The notes: generated by a model from the sequence alone, not told the origin. Shown: positions 12,091 through 24,679, counted from the first letter of the stretch. The stretch: 64,000 nucleotides of DNA from Lasiosphaeris hirsuta (GCA_030549175.1 JAUKUA010000001.1:6882001-6946000); one strand, 5' to 3'. Made by a program: numbers and translations.

Positions 12091-13093
12091 TCGTGCTGTT
12101 GTGTTGCTGCTGTTGTTGTCGTTGCTTGTATTGATATCCTGGAAGTTAATATGGCTGCCGCAAGGCGCAAGCATCCCGCATGTCATCATGTACTAATGGG
12201 ATGCGTTGGTCTCGGGGTTGGTGGTTTTTGCATTGGTACATTTAGATATGACCATGGAGATAGAGTCTCCTTACAGCTCATACTTCTTTTTTTCTATGTG
12301 TATTTTGATTGTCCATCTCCATTCTGGAAAAGAAGGAATCTCAAATAGTGGTTGCTTGGGTGTTCAGTTGCTGGGTTGAGGAGGATGTTGCATATCCGCG
12401 GGAGGGGGAGGGGGTGTTGTACCGTACCTCGTAAAAGTACAATCAGTTTCTTCCAGCAAGTAGACCGGTACAAATTGGCCATTTGTAAGTTTTACGTAAT
12501 TTGTGACACTTCCAGCCGTTTCAAAAAACAATGCTCCTAAAGGGAGACATATTTTCCCAGCTGTTTTACTGTATTCGGACATTCCCCAAACAAAATTACG
12601 AGCTCGAAGTGAAATGTTGCTGCGAGTCCGTCCCTGTGGCGGTCAAATGCGGCGGGTGAGCAAAAGGAAGGAGGGGCGAGGCACATGAATGGCTCGTTTC
12701 GGGTTCAATGATTTGGCAGCAGTCCCGGCAGCGGGGCTGCGTGCCGAACTCCAGGATGATGCCTAGACTTTTGGACAGTACATACTACGCACCTTCACGG
12801 AGTGGATGGAATCTGTGGCTTGGCTCTCTGTTGGAGGATTCTTACTCATCACTTTTTTCGGGTCTTGACTTATACATTTGTTCAGGTTTTTTCTTTCGTC
12901 CGAGACAGAGGAAACAAAGTTACGCCGAGGCGACGGGTGGGTAATAAGCAGACGGGCTTCCAAAAAGATTAAGAAGGGGGAAAGGGACCGACGAAACCGC
13001 CGCCCGCTGATTGAGTAGCAACCTCCCGATTGAGTGTGTGTGTGAGAGAGAGAGACAGTGGGGAGGCGGGAGCGAAGAGTGAGAGACGCGAAT
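12091..13093. other. intergenic region, ABC transporter to bZIP gene
   Basis: No gene is seen. A (GT)n/(GA)n microsatellite lies at about 13034-13057, just upstream of the bZIP start, probably in its 5' leader. Confidence 0.5.
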
Positions 13094-14931
13094 ATGGCCG
13101 ACCAGGAACCTGCTCAGCAGCCGCTAGACACCGACGACCACAACGATTATGAGACCAACAAGTTCGGACTCGACGAGGTGGTGCAGGAGCTAGTGGACGA
13201 GACCATCTCCCGCCCGTCGTTCACCTCGTTCTGGAAGCGCACCAAGGACGCCCTCACCCCGCGCACCATCACGTTCGTGCCGGCTGGCGGGACGGCTTCG
13301 ACGCCTGAGAGCTTGAGTGGAGGTGAGTTTGAGAGTTTTCCTATTTGATTTCTCGTTGGCTTGGGGGAGTACCGCATTTGCCATAGCCATTTTCCGGGCC
13401 GTGGGGTTTGATGGATGAGTGAGTCTGCAGCGCCAATGGGGAGGGGGGCATGATGTCGCTGCGGCTGCCGGGGAGCTGATTTTGTCAACTCCTCGATGCG
13501 ACCCGTAACGACGCACCACAAGTGTGGGTGTATGGGGTCAGCGGTGGGTGAACCCTGCGGGAGCCCAAGCGGGCTTGCAGCGACCAATGTCGATATAGCG
13601 AATAGTAATCTATCCGCGTGGCAACGCATAGCGAGCAGTCCTCGGATGCTGACTTGTTCAGGGGTTTGCTGCCGAGGTGCCTCTTATATACCTACTTACT
13701 GAATAGCGTCTGCTCTGTTGCTTGGTCTCGATACGCCTTCTTCTTTTGCTAGCTTCTCATATTACCTTGAACTACATGAGCCAATCACAATGACAGCCAT
13801 AACTAAGACATGTTGTTTCATAGCCAGCAATGCCGAGTCGGCAAAGAAGACGTCGGCTCAAGAGAAAGCTCAAGCACGCCGAGCTCAGGTACGGAAAGCC
13901 CAGATACAGCACCGGCAACGCAAGGAAAACTATGTCAAACAACTCGAGATGGACGTTGCGGAGCTCCGCGCGTCAATAGCCAAGGCGCAAGAGGAAACAC
14001 AAGCTATCATGCGCGAGAATGATGCCATACGAGCTCAGATCCGAAGCCAAGCTGCTGCTGCCAGTAGCAACTTCCTGGCCACATCTCCAAACCTAGCTGT
14101 CACTCCTCGATCAGTACCAGGTGGTCCTGGCAGCGCCGCCGCCAGCGAGATGGATCTCGCACTAGATCTCGGGTTTAAGCTCGATCCTCAAGATCTTGAC
14201 GACATCACGATGAGTCTCGCCTTTGACGAAGCCATGGGCCTACCAAGCTACCGCGTGAGCAACTCACCATCAAGTCACTACTCAACGCCAAACACGGCCC
14301 CCTTGACCCCGGACCCAACTGCTCCAGCCGGATGCAGTCTAACGCCCTCCCAAACCCAAGAAGCCATCAACTTCATCCTTGCGTAAGCCCCTTTTCCCTT
14401 CTTCACAACCACCCGCTAACCCCCCGCAGCCTTGAACACAACTGCCGCGACCACTTCCTCCCCTCCTACAATGAACCTTCCACAGACGACCCCTCCGCCA
14501 TTGAAACTGGTCACGTCCTCATGGCCACCTCCCTCGGTCTCCGCACCGCACCGGACCCTGTCTTCCGCGAAGCCGCGCGCACAGGGCGTGGCCCGTGGTC
14601 GCCGGTACAACGGCCGGACCTGTACAACGACGGCATCAACATTGCGGCGCCCGTCGAGCCGATCGCGTGGCAAGCGCCGGATCTAACCCTGCAGAACCTG
14701 TACGGGCTAGCGTGTGCCGTCAACAGCGCGTCGGAGCTCGAGATCACGCCAGTGCAGGCGTGGTTTGAGCTCGCGGATAGGTTTCCCATGGAGGTCTTGT
14801 TGCGGAAGGACGTGCTGGAGGCGCTGAAGAGGGAGTTTGTCGGGGTGGTCAAGTGCCCGCACTATGGCGCGCAGATTGAGAGGGGGGCGTTTGAGAGTAT
14901 TGTCGGCAGGGTGTTGGGGTCGGTGATGTGA
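13094..14931 (+). CDS. atypical bZIP transcription factor
   Basis: Three exons (13094-13322, 13824-14382, 14430-14931) give 429 aa. The first intron is long (501 nt), but its acceptor follows a good branch site (taactaag) and the join restores frame exactly. Residues 1-76 are acidic and unrecognised. Residues about 95-140 form the basic region and zipper: RRAQVRKAQIQHRQRK, then heptads with Leu117. The position normally held by the invariant Asn of N-x7-R-x9-L is Val99, whereas Arg107 and Leu117 are in register. A Pro/Ser/Thr-rich linker follows. The C-terminal half starts at FILALEHNCRDHF and resembles the conserved C-terminal region of a Pezizomycotina bZIP group. Its target genes are unknown. 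The main doubt is whether the first exon belongs to this gene. Confidence 0.8.
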
Positions 14932-15281
14932 GGGAGAATGTGGGGTAGCGCTCGCGGCCAGCTGCGTGCTTTGGAATCATTTGTGTTGTGGCTTCTCCAG
15001 ATATCTACACCCCCACTTGGTTCCTCCCCCTGGCCTCCAAAGCGGCACTTTCCTAGTGATAAGGGGAAGGGTGTTCTTGCCTCTTAGAGATTGGCATATT
15101 TTATCATCACCCAGTTCCCAGCTCCCAATTCTGTACTCTAGTTCTCTTCCACTTTCATCATCAACCCACATCACTTTGCCGTCATTGCCACGGCCCGTCT
15201 ATCCAGTTTAACCCCTTCTCTTGGGATATTTCATTAGTATCACCACACTCTATAGCTCTACTCTGTCTGCTCGCCACCACC
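14932..15281. other. intergenic region, bZIP to esterase-like gene
   Basis: 350 bp holding the bZIP 3' flank and a CT-rich leader upstream of the esterase-like gene. No gene is seen. Confidence 0.5.
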
Positions 15282-17537
15282 ATGAGGACGCTCCAGCGGC
15301 TTTCTCTGGCCGCCTAGGGCGCGGTCTTTGTGTCAACCCTACACGCCTCACCGATAGATGTCCCGCAGCGGGCTCTTGACGATCCCAAGACGGAGCCACC
15401 CCATGTGCAAATCGGCAACGTGAAAATTACGGGCGAATACAGTGTAAGCCCCTGTCCTCCACCCCATTCCCGGCCACGTCACTTACAAGTAACATCAGGA
15501 GGATGGCTTTTACAACTTCTCTAACATCCGCTACGCTTTGCCACCTACTGGTCCCAGGCGCTTCCGCCGTCCTGTCGCTCTCACGTACACCGACAATGAC
15601 CCCACCTTCAACGACACGGGCTTTTCTCCCATACCTCCTCAGGCCATCCCCGACTGGCTGTGTGGACTGGAAACTTCAGTCATCGGCGAGGATGGAAAGA
15701 GAGTGCCACCCAAAAAGGGCGTGCTTAAGCAGTGCTTGGCCTTCTATGAAAAACCGATGAAGGACCGTCGGCAGACTGAAGATTGTCTATTTCTCGATGT
15801 CTTTGTACCAAATCGCGTCTTTGAAAAGGAGCCCTGTGCAGGAACCGGAACCACCCTCGGTACAGTCAACTTGAAACTCGGCTCCAGTGATATTGTGGGT
15901 CTGACTTTCTAGCAGCTCCGGTGGTGGTGACGTTCGGCTCTCACCCCTTTATATTTGGTACGTATCAGCGAAAGGGTATGCTGGTCTTCGCCGCTAACCA
16001 GGAACACAGGATCCAAGAATGGGGTCCATGTTAGTAGTGACATGGATTGGGCGGCCTTGACCCGCCATGCCCCATGGACGGCTGCTTGCGCATCTGACTT
16101 TCCGATCTCAGTCTCCATCAACTGTATGTGCCCCAAGACAAACACTCCTCTACACTGCATATTCACAGCCACAGCACACTGACCATTGATGAATAGACCG
16201 GCTTGGTCTCTTTGGCTGGTTCAGCGACGACCCTGCGTCGGTAAACGCTGGGCTTTGGGACCAGAGACTTGCCCTGGAATGGGTTCAAGCCCACATCGAG
16301 AAGTTTGGTGGAGATCCCAGTCGTGTTACTGTCGTGGGGCAAGGTTCAGGGGCAGCATCTATCATGGTATGTGTTTTGAGCCTTGTTAACGCTTTCATTG
16401 TATTGATTTGGCCATGTCTAGCACCATATCACGGCATTCGGTGGTAACGTCAACCCGAATCCTTCCCCTTACTATCCGCAAGGCACCACCCCATTTTCCC
16501 GGGCCATACTCATCAGCCCTGAATGGCTGTTCACCCCCAACATGGTCGCTACCCAAAAGAACGTTCTTTTGGAGGCAACAAAGATAAGGATGAGGGCCTA
16601 CACATACCCTGCGAAGCTGCGCAACCTGGACTCGGCTACCTTAATGAAAATCAATCGGGAAGTGGTCAAGTCGGCGCCTCCCCATCTGACAATGTTCGGT
16701 CCCATTGTTGGCGGCGACTTTGTCCCTGCTCACCCTGGAGTCCTGCTCCGAGATGGTAAATTTAACCATTCGCTCACGGTCAGTGTTGTTTCCACTATTT
16801 GTTCCGATGAGCTACATATTTGCTGACGATTTCAGTTGGTCGTCGGGCACGCCGTAAGCGACGGGACCATATATGTCCCTGTTGCCGCTTCAAAGCAGGA
16901 AATGGACTCACATCTAGCCGTGATTCTACATGGGTACTCGAACAAAACCCTCGATGTTATCCGCAGGGAATTGTACAATGACAAGGTGCGAAGCGATCTC
17001 ATATCGCTCACGTCCATGAAGGGGCGGACGAAGTTGCCACTGCAGGGTATACCGCCGCTACAAAATGCCGGTCCCGAGTGCCTCTCTGCTATTCGTATGA
17101 TGGGAGAAATCATGGTGGGATGCAACATCAGAAATCTCGCCCGTGCGCTGCCAAACAGTACATATGTTTACGACTCGCCTCTCTACCTACAGGGTGCTCT
17201 GAGGAACCTGTACTTGGATGTTCCAGACTCGTTCCACCCAGCGATTCACCCCTTTTTGGAGTTCCGACTCCGGTTTCTGAGCTTCATCCACAACGGTATT
17301 CCCAACAGACTTGCGGCCAATGTTCTAAGTTGGCCAAAGTATGGAGGTATGAGCATTGTTTGGGAGCCGACCGGGCAAGAGGCACAGAAGGGAATCACCA
17401 TGAAACGGGATATCTTTGATAACGGACGCTGTGAATGGTGGACAAGAGAAGGATACGAAACATTGCAGGCTGAGTCGGGTGCCGATTGGTTCAAGCGACT
17501 TGGCCATGAATTTGATGTGCCACCACCACCACAGTAA
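15282..17537 (+). CDS. secreted carboxylesterase-like pseudoenzyme, stop codon in signal peptide
   Basis: Carboxylesterase type B fold, 636 codons in seven exons: 15282-15443, 15499-15859, 15916-15957, 16010-16123, 16197-16366, 16422-16778 and 16836-17537. All introns have plausible ends and keep frame. Family landmarks are ISVSINYRLGLFGWFSDDP and the run VQAHIEKFGGDPSRVTVVG. Catalytic features are gone. The nucleophile elbow is G-Q-G-S-G (Gly276 where Ser is expected; codon GGT at 16343), the oxyanion Gly run reads FGSHPF, and the usual LHG His is Gln (codon CAG at 17190). The start context (ccaccaccATGAGG) is excellent, but the 12th codon is TAG (15315-15317) inside an otherwise normal signal peptide. 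Either this is a recent pseudogene, the base is a sequencing error, or another start is used. No enzymatic activity is expected. Confidence 0.7.
15315..15317 (+). other. in-frame TAG in signal-peptide codons
   Basis: The stop interrupts MRTLQRLSLAA-stop-GAVFVSTLHAS, which otherwise reads as a signal peptide running straight into the mature protein. No intron signals surround it that could splice it out. Confidence 0.8.
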
Positions 17538-18063
17538 AGGCTGATCAGGTGGTAGAAAGCCACTTCAACATGGTGGGAGAAACGGCCTTGTCGGCATTCA
17601 CGTACTCCTCAGACATTGCTTCATAATAGCATAGAATAATAATATTTCTCATTCAAGTATCAACTTTCCATGCAAATCGGTTGTGTTGGTGCTTGGTGAC
17701 CTTTGTGATTCAGAAAGCAAAGGCTGGTTGGTAAAATAATCTGGGCTACTCGACCCCTGACGATGGTGCCCCCGTGTAAAAACTCTCGTTACGAAGTACT
17801 GAGATGTATGTCATGATCACAGTAGGATAAAGGTCAACACTGGCAACTGGGGGTTACACTACCACACGAGAGGGGCGCATATATAGGGAACTTGGCGGGA
17901 GACGGAAAATGTTGTGATATTATTGTTTTATTGAGCGCTCATATATAAAGAGTGAGATACCCTCTAAGAATACATATATAGGGTAGATATAAGGTATTTA
18001 AATTAACGTGCCGACACAGGGGGAGGTACAGGGGGTTGCCGTGTTCCAGTTTTCTCGCCATCT
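17538..18063. other. convergent 3' flanks of esterase-like and oxidase genes
   Basis: An AT-richer 526-bp spacer between the ends of two convergent genes, with several short AT-rich stretches (for example ataataatattt at about 17636-17648). No gene is seen. Confidence 0.5.
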
Positions 18064-21000
18064 TTAGATGCCGGGTACCGTGAAGTCCGGACCCTGGGGC
18101 CAGTCTCCAATTTGCCCTGGGTCGCTGCCAATACGGACGTAAACGCCGATGGCGGGGATACCGCCGTCGAGCACAAAGAATTGGTACCAGCCAGGGGGGC
18201 AGACGAAGCCGTCGGGCGGAGCGTCGACCAAGCACGAGGTGCCGGTGCAGGTGACCTTGGGCATCAGAGTGCGGCTTCCCATGGCGTTGCCATGGGTGCT
18301 AGACACCGCGCCGAGGAGGGTGACGGTGGTGGCGCCGTTGCGGGCGGCAGCGCCGAGAGAGAAGGGGATGTTTGTTTGGCCCCAGGCCCAGTCCTTGTTG
18401 GCGATGCTAAAGGTGGGTCGCGGCAGGCCTGAGAGGAGGTACGGGGGTAGGAAGACCTCGACGCGGTATTCTTCAATATTCTTGCCGTCCTCGGGGTTGG
18501 AGCCAGAGACGAGGACACGGCCGTCGAGAAGCGTGATGGCCTCACTGTGGTACAGGCGTGCGATGGTCGTGTTGTCGGCGACGGTGAAACGGCGGTTGAG
18601 AGGCTTCTCCGGGTCGTAGAGGAGAGCGTTCAAGTTTGGACCAGTAGCGAGACCAAACCCGGCAACGCCGTGGTGAGCACCGCCACCAAGGAAGTAAGTT
18701 CCATCAGGTAGCGCAGCCATGACGGGCATAACACGGAACGAAGGCATGCGCTCAAGCTTCCACTCGGGGTTGGGTGCATCGGGGTAGATTGATACGCAGT
18801 TGTCCAGGGCATTGGCAACGCCGATGGTCGATCCACCACAGATCAAGACACCCAGGGGCTCGGTGTATGGATATCTCTGGGGTAGTAGAACCGAAGCGCC
18901 CTCCATGGGATATGTACGGCCAGCCTTGGGATCATTAACAGCGCCAGGAGCATTAGGAAGCAGCTTGATGTCGTCAAAGGTGTCCTGAGAAATAATTCTA
19001 GCTTCGTTCCAGTAGGCGACGAAGATGCCTCCGCTAGGCAGGATGGCGACGAAAGGATACAGGTTGTTCGGGTCGGTACGATCCAACCACTCTCGGTAAA
19101 GGGGCTTGGTTCCAGTGTAAGGAAGAATCTCGATCGAAGGGGTGGCCGCAGCGTTTGATCCAACCTCGCCCCCAATAACCATAACAGAACCGTTAGTCAT
19201 AACCATCACGCTCGGATACCAGCGGCCGGCTTGGAGCTTGAGTACATCGACATTCTCCTGCCAATCGTGAGTTCCCTCCACGCCGGGCGCACCATCGGGC
19301 CAGTAAAGGCGAGTGCCATATGTCGAGTCACCAGACCATCCTCCAACCATCAGCTGTCTACCAGCCTTGTCGGGGAGGATCACACCGGCAGCGCAGAATA
19401 CGTCGGTTTTGAGGTGAAGCGTACGCCAAGCAGCATTGAAGTCGTCGGTAAGAGAGAGGTCGAGCTCGTACGCACCAGTCTCATTTCCAGGGCCCGTTCC
19501 GGCCTTGGAGATGAAGGAAACCTTGCCAGTGATAGTCTCCATCGTCATAAGAGGGATGGTGACACCGTTGATGAGGAATTCGTACTTGCCAGCGCGGTGG
19601 TCTTGCGGAGCGGTCCACTCATAAAGGGGTGTCTCGCCGGTCCAGAAGTAAGTAGACTGACGTCCGCCACCACCGCATATCGAAGAGGCGTTGCCCGGGC
19701 AGACAATGTTGCACTCTGACTCTGGGCGGAAAGTGGCACCCCGCTCGGCAATATTGACCGGGTCACCACAGTAACACTCCTCGCCATATTCAAGGGCCGC
19801 CGCGGCATATCCAAACGAAGCACACCGGCTGAGGCACATTGATGGTGTCATAGTACCAGGGAAGAAGCTTTGCCACCAGAAAACACGAGCCTCGTCGACG
19901 GTGCTCGTGAGACAGCCCTGGTAAGTCCACGTGCCGTTGAGCCCGCCGGTCTGGGGGGCCGGAGGGGTGTACTCCTGGGGCACCCCGTCCGAGACGATAC
20001 TCAACCTGTCGCCGGCGCCGCATTTTTGGGTAGTATCACCAGGGCAGGAAACACTGCACTGGCTCTCGGTTGTCTTGAGGGCTCCATTGTGAAGTGCGTT
20101 TCCGCAGAAGCACTGTACACCATACTCGGTCCCTGAAATAGAGTATCCAGCGGCCTTGCAAGAACTGGCACACAAGCCAGGAATGTTGAGCGCGCTATCC
20201 GGAAGCTGGTGGGGAAGGGAACGTCCAGTTTTGCCCTCGACCCAGCACCCCTGGTAGGTCCATCCCTCAGGGAGACCGGTGGCGACAGGGGTTATCCTGG
20301 TGGGTTCAGCTGTGGTGGCCGTGGTTGAGCTAGGTGGCAGGGTGCCGTTCCTGGCATAGACTGACAGGCGATTTCCAGCACCGCAGTATTCGAAGAGTCC
20401 GCCGGTGCAAGTGAGACTGCAGTCAGCCGCGGGAGCGGGTACGGACCCGACACTGAAAGTGTTACCGCAGTAACATTCACGGGCGTATTCGACGCCAAAG
20501 TAGGTGTAGGCAGAGCAAAAAGACCGGCAAGACTCAAGTGTCATCTCGTCGGAAGCATAGGTAGCAGCACTGAGAGCGCGGGCCCCTGTACCCTCGGTTT
20601 GGCATCCGTAGAAATCGTAGTTGCCAATCGTGGCAGGTTGGCTAGGGCCGGTTGGGACAGGACCAGCCGAAGGTGAGATTGTGACAGTAGTGGGGACTGC
20701 GGTAGGTGCTTCCGTTGTGAGACTAGATAGTGTTCGTTAGCACTATGGCTATATGGGATGAAGGTATTGAGAAGCACTTACATGTTGCTCGCCGAGGTGA
20801 TCAACGCTACACCCGAGCTGTAAACATCGAGGCGGTTACCCGCGCCACAGTATTCACTGCTATTGCCATTGCAAAGCATATTGCAGCCGGTAGCGAGCAC
20901 AGCACCGTTGCTGATGGTTTTGCCACAGTAGCATTCGCCTCCATATTCAACACCAGCGAGGGGATAGCCAGCTGTCTTGCAGGCGGCAGTGCACTTGGCC

Positions 21001-21546
21001 ACAGTCAACTCGGAACCAACGATTCCGGGAGGACCGAAAGTCAAGGCACGCCCGGTAGTCCCTTCGGAGTAGCAGTCCTGGTACACGAAGCCGTTGGCTC
21101 CGGGGTTAGTTTGTGGCCCAGCGATGACCAGGCTCTTGAAAAGGTTGAGTTTCCCGCCTGCTCCGCAAGGTTGTGTTGCGTCTCCTGAGCAGGCCATGTT
21201 ACATTGAGTGTTGGCAACCTTGACGGCAGCGGCAGTAATGCTGGACCCGCAGAAGCACTCGACCGAGTACTCGGTTCCGGCGTACGGGAAACCGCGAGCC
21301 TCGCAGAAAGCGAGGCAAGCCTGGTTCGTCATAGCAACCGGGTCCGCATACGACGCGGCACCGATAGTCCTCCCGGCAACATCGGTCCAACATCCTTGGT
21401 CTTCCCAGGTTGCCGGAAGGTCGGCGGGAACGGTAAGCTGAGCCAAGGAAAGAGAGAACTATAGCCATGTTAGTCATACCCAGTATGGTTTATTACAACA
21501 GACTCACTGAGGAGAAGAGGAACGAAGTAACGAGAGTGGACCTCAT
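18064..21546 (-). CDS. secreted WSC-domain copper radical oxidase (glyoxal oxidase-like, AA5)
   Basis: Three exons (21508-21546, 20782-21458, 18064-20722) give 1124 aa with an N-terminal signal peptide (MRSTLVTSFLFSSFSLSLAQ). Five Cys-rich WSC domains follow, starting near residues 31, 138, 265, 393 and 505, each with a Cys pattern ending in a YCGAG/CGGGG-type turn. WSC domains are thought to bind polysaccharide. The C-terminal half is a Kelch-type copper radical oxidase. It has the Cys of the Tyr-Cys cofactor in TDVFCAAGV, the partner Tyr in RWYPSVMVM, the ligand pair Tyr-His in RLYHSEAI and the late His ligand in SSTHGNAMG. All four metal/radical positions are therefore present, and activity producing hydrogen peroxide from aldehydes or alcohols is expected. 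The exact substrate (glyoxal, aryl alcohol or sugar) cannot be decided. Confidence 0.93.
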
Positions 21547-21667
21547 GATGAGGGTGCTTGTACATCCAATGCCAGACGTGAGACAAGCAAAGATGTCTTA
21601 AACGAGTGACAAGGTCGGGGCAAACAGACACAAAGAAACAAACAACGACGGTGTGGGGAGCGGCAGT

Positions 21668-21675
21668 TATATATA
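21668..21675 (-). promoter_or_regulatory. TATA-like element upstream of the copper radical oxidase
   Basis: An alternating TATATATA run lies about 120 nt upstream of the oxidase start codon, a plausible distance for a core promoter in a filamentous fungus. There is no other support. Confidence 0.35.
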
Positions 21676-24600
21676 TCGGCCACGAGGAAGCTACCGGGAC
21701 ATGGGCCGCGGTCCCTCAAGGGCTACCAGGGAACCCATTGAACCCAGGGGAGGAACCGAGGGTGGAATGTAGTAGCGATACGAAAGAATCTAGCGAGCAC
21801 CGACAACGCGCATCCGCCTCTTCCTTGAGAGTACGTAACAGGGGGCTAGTGACCCTTCATCTAGCCCCTCTAGCAGTCACGCCTGGGCCTGTCCGGGCCT
21901 CTAGGGCTGCCATAATTCCGATCCGAGAATGAACGAGATTGCAGCGTGGACGGTGGTGTGGGACAGGGGTGTATCGGAGCAGCCACACGAGTATTCCTGC
22001 CAAGATATTCGAATGGGAAAATGGAGAATTGAAGAGCCGCCTAGAGGTGTATGGGGAAGTGCAAAACGCCATGGTTCACCAGTAGTGCCGTTCGAAAGGG
22101 AGAGGTGGGAAGCGCAAGACCTCGTTGATCCGCTGATGGCGGGGATGTGTCAATAGGTGACATTGCAGATATTTGCAGCAATGGTCAACCTACTTCTTGA
22201 ACGAGGGAGCCCATGGACTGAGCCTGTTCGCTCTCTGGTCGAAGTTTCTTCCATCGTGGTCTTTGGGCCGGCAGCGGCCATTGTGCCGACTGATGGCGCA
22301 GATGGGAGGCGGAGGAAATAAATTACCAAGCGTGAAAAGTCTGGTAGAGTCCCTGCTTGGACTGGATGCCTGTTGAGGTAGGTCACTGTGCCCGGTCCCT
22401 GCTGCAGGAACGGGGACCTGCCGACCCTGGAGCGCATCCATTCCAACGATCTATCAACAATCCATCTTGGTGAATTGCCGTCGCTGGAAGCCTCGTGCAA
22501 CCTCGATACGAGAGCCCGAAGCAGTTGGCCCGAGTTGTATCTCTCGCCGTCCCTTTCGTAATCCTCTCTCACCCGAACGCAGCCTGTGCCTTGACGTTTC
22601 TGTTCAGATCGGTCGTCAATCGGTAGTTGTGATGCGTTCTTCTGGCCTGGTTGCGATCCTGGTAGTCCATGAGCTAGGATCCACGCCAGGATATGGGATG
22701 GATCTTGATTAGGTGCTGACGGGGCGCTCACCTGACACGCCACCAACGATTTTACAGCGGGTACATCCCCAATAGCTGTTTTCTCCGATCTGGCTCAACC
22801 TTTTTCCTCCGACTAATCAATCCCCTGCTGCGTAATCTCAAACACATGGTCCCTCCTTCCTTGCTCGCACTCGTCCGAGACGACAGCTAAGAACATGAGC
22901 CTAGGACATGGCCTGGCAAGACATGGCTCTTGCTTTGCGACTCAGCACCCGGTCATTCTTCAACCTATTTCTGATTGGCATCAGGGCTTGATGACAAGTC
23001 TTTTTCACACATCTCACACCATGAAGGAGAAATACGGCTGAGTTGAGTGGCCGTTACACTATTCAGGTCCGAATGCCCAGAATATTGTTTTCGGCATCAA
23101 ATATGTGATTGATGCCAAAGACGTCGCCATGCTCACTACCTTAGACTCCCCGCCAAGTCATGGCTTGCCCGACCATGCCAGCAACCGAAGAGCTGGAGTC
23201 CATGTCGTTGCTTGTCATCCCGCATTTCCAGAAATCCGGCGTCGCTTGACAGGGATAGCACCTCGCGGGGAGTTTGATAGCTGACCGAACCCTGGTTCAG
23301 CTCCTATTTTTGGCAGTGCATTCATTGATTCATTGTATGACATACCCAAAGACGCCGCCTTCATAGTTCCTCCAATACCGCAAGGTAACTGACAGAACCC
23401 AGTATAGGAGTGTGGTACATGGATAATGTCCGTCGGGCCATCTGATGTTGGCTCAACACCCAAACCCATACCCGCCACACCTCCACTTACAACAACCCTG
23501 CTTTATTACGGTTTCTGCCTTCCATTATATGGTCGCGCTGCACCGAACCTTCAACATGCAGCCTTCCAACAGCCTCTTTTGCAGGCACAACAAAGCCGAC
23601 CACTTATCTCGCATAACGTCTAAATTCTTGCATCTAGCGAGAAGCCAGAGAAGGACCTCTCAATTCCGACCAGACAGCTTTGAAATTCTCTCGTTTGGAT
23701 TCAGATCCAACCTGCCGTCTCTCTGTAACTATCGATATGGAGAGACAGGTATCCACAACCAACTTGGTGCTGCAGAAAACAAGATTCTTAACTCGGTAAT
23801 GAGACTTCAAGCAAAGATACCGAGGCTCTACTACCTGCCTCATGAGGACAGCAATCGAGAAAACATGATGTAATTCCGATTCAACTTAACCCACAGCGGC
23901 CCATTGCCGCCAGCCCTTGCAAGCTCGACACTGGTGAGCCTCGCCGAGCACCTTTTCCAGTAGTATCCGCATTGCGTCTACAACGACACGCGATCCACTA
24001 GATCAGTAACAGTTCAAACCGAAACATGACCCGTCAAGCTCATGTTGCATCTACCGAATATTATTACCACTGAACTCGGTCGTCAAGACTACTGAAGGCT
24101 AACTCGCATATCTGCAAAATTCTCTAACAGCCAAGCATGATCTAGCGGTTCCCGAGCTCGTGGCAGCAATACCTTACCTTGTATCATGCTATTCAGGGTC
24201 AGGGGGAGCCCTACGTGACGTGGTGACATATCATTAGCTTCGAAGTAACTGTGTTCGGCATTCAAGAGACCTGTCATATTGTCCTTGAGCCATCGCCCCT
24301 ATTTGAGATGGTTACAAGGCAAAACCAGATATCACCATTCACCAATAAATATTGTAAAAAAATGCCCAAAAATCTCAATCGGCTATGTACCAATCGACTA
24401 CATGTATACGCCATGTCATGTCATGACAATGAAATGTAAAACCGACAACGGCACATCAAGAAGACCCATTGACCCCCTTTCCATGTTCCCATCCCCGTGC
24501 CGAAACTCCAAACGTGAAACCCTCATTGTCGAGGGAGGTAAAAAAAAACACCGCTTCAATGTATAAACAGTTCCGTTTCAGCAGTCCATTGCGACCACGC

Positions 24601-24679
24601 AGTCTTACACCACTCATCAATCCATTCCCTCTTGCTCCCGCTGCCACTCTCGGGTTTCTCCAAACCGATCACGCCAAGC
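21676..24679. other. 3 kb intergenic region, oxidase promoter to polo kinase 3' end
   Basis: No supported gene. A 198-codon minus frame at 22150-22746 has no domain. The right end, about 24450-24680, is the 3' flank of the polo kinase gene. No tRNA or repeat is seen. Confidence 0.45.

Noticed and set aside
15282..15320. stop codon explained by an intron in the signal peptide
   Set aside because: No GT donor or branch site surrounds the TAG that would remove it and keep the downstream frame.
22150..22746. 198-codon minus frame between oxidase and polo kinase
   Set aside because: No domain, weak composition, not flanked by other exons.
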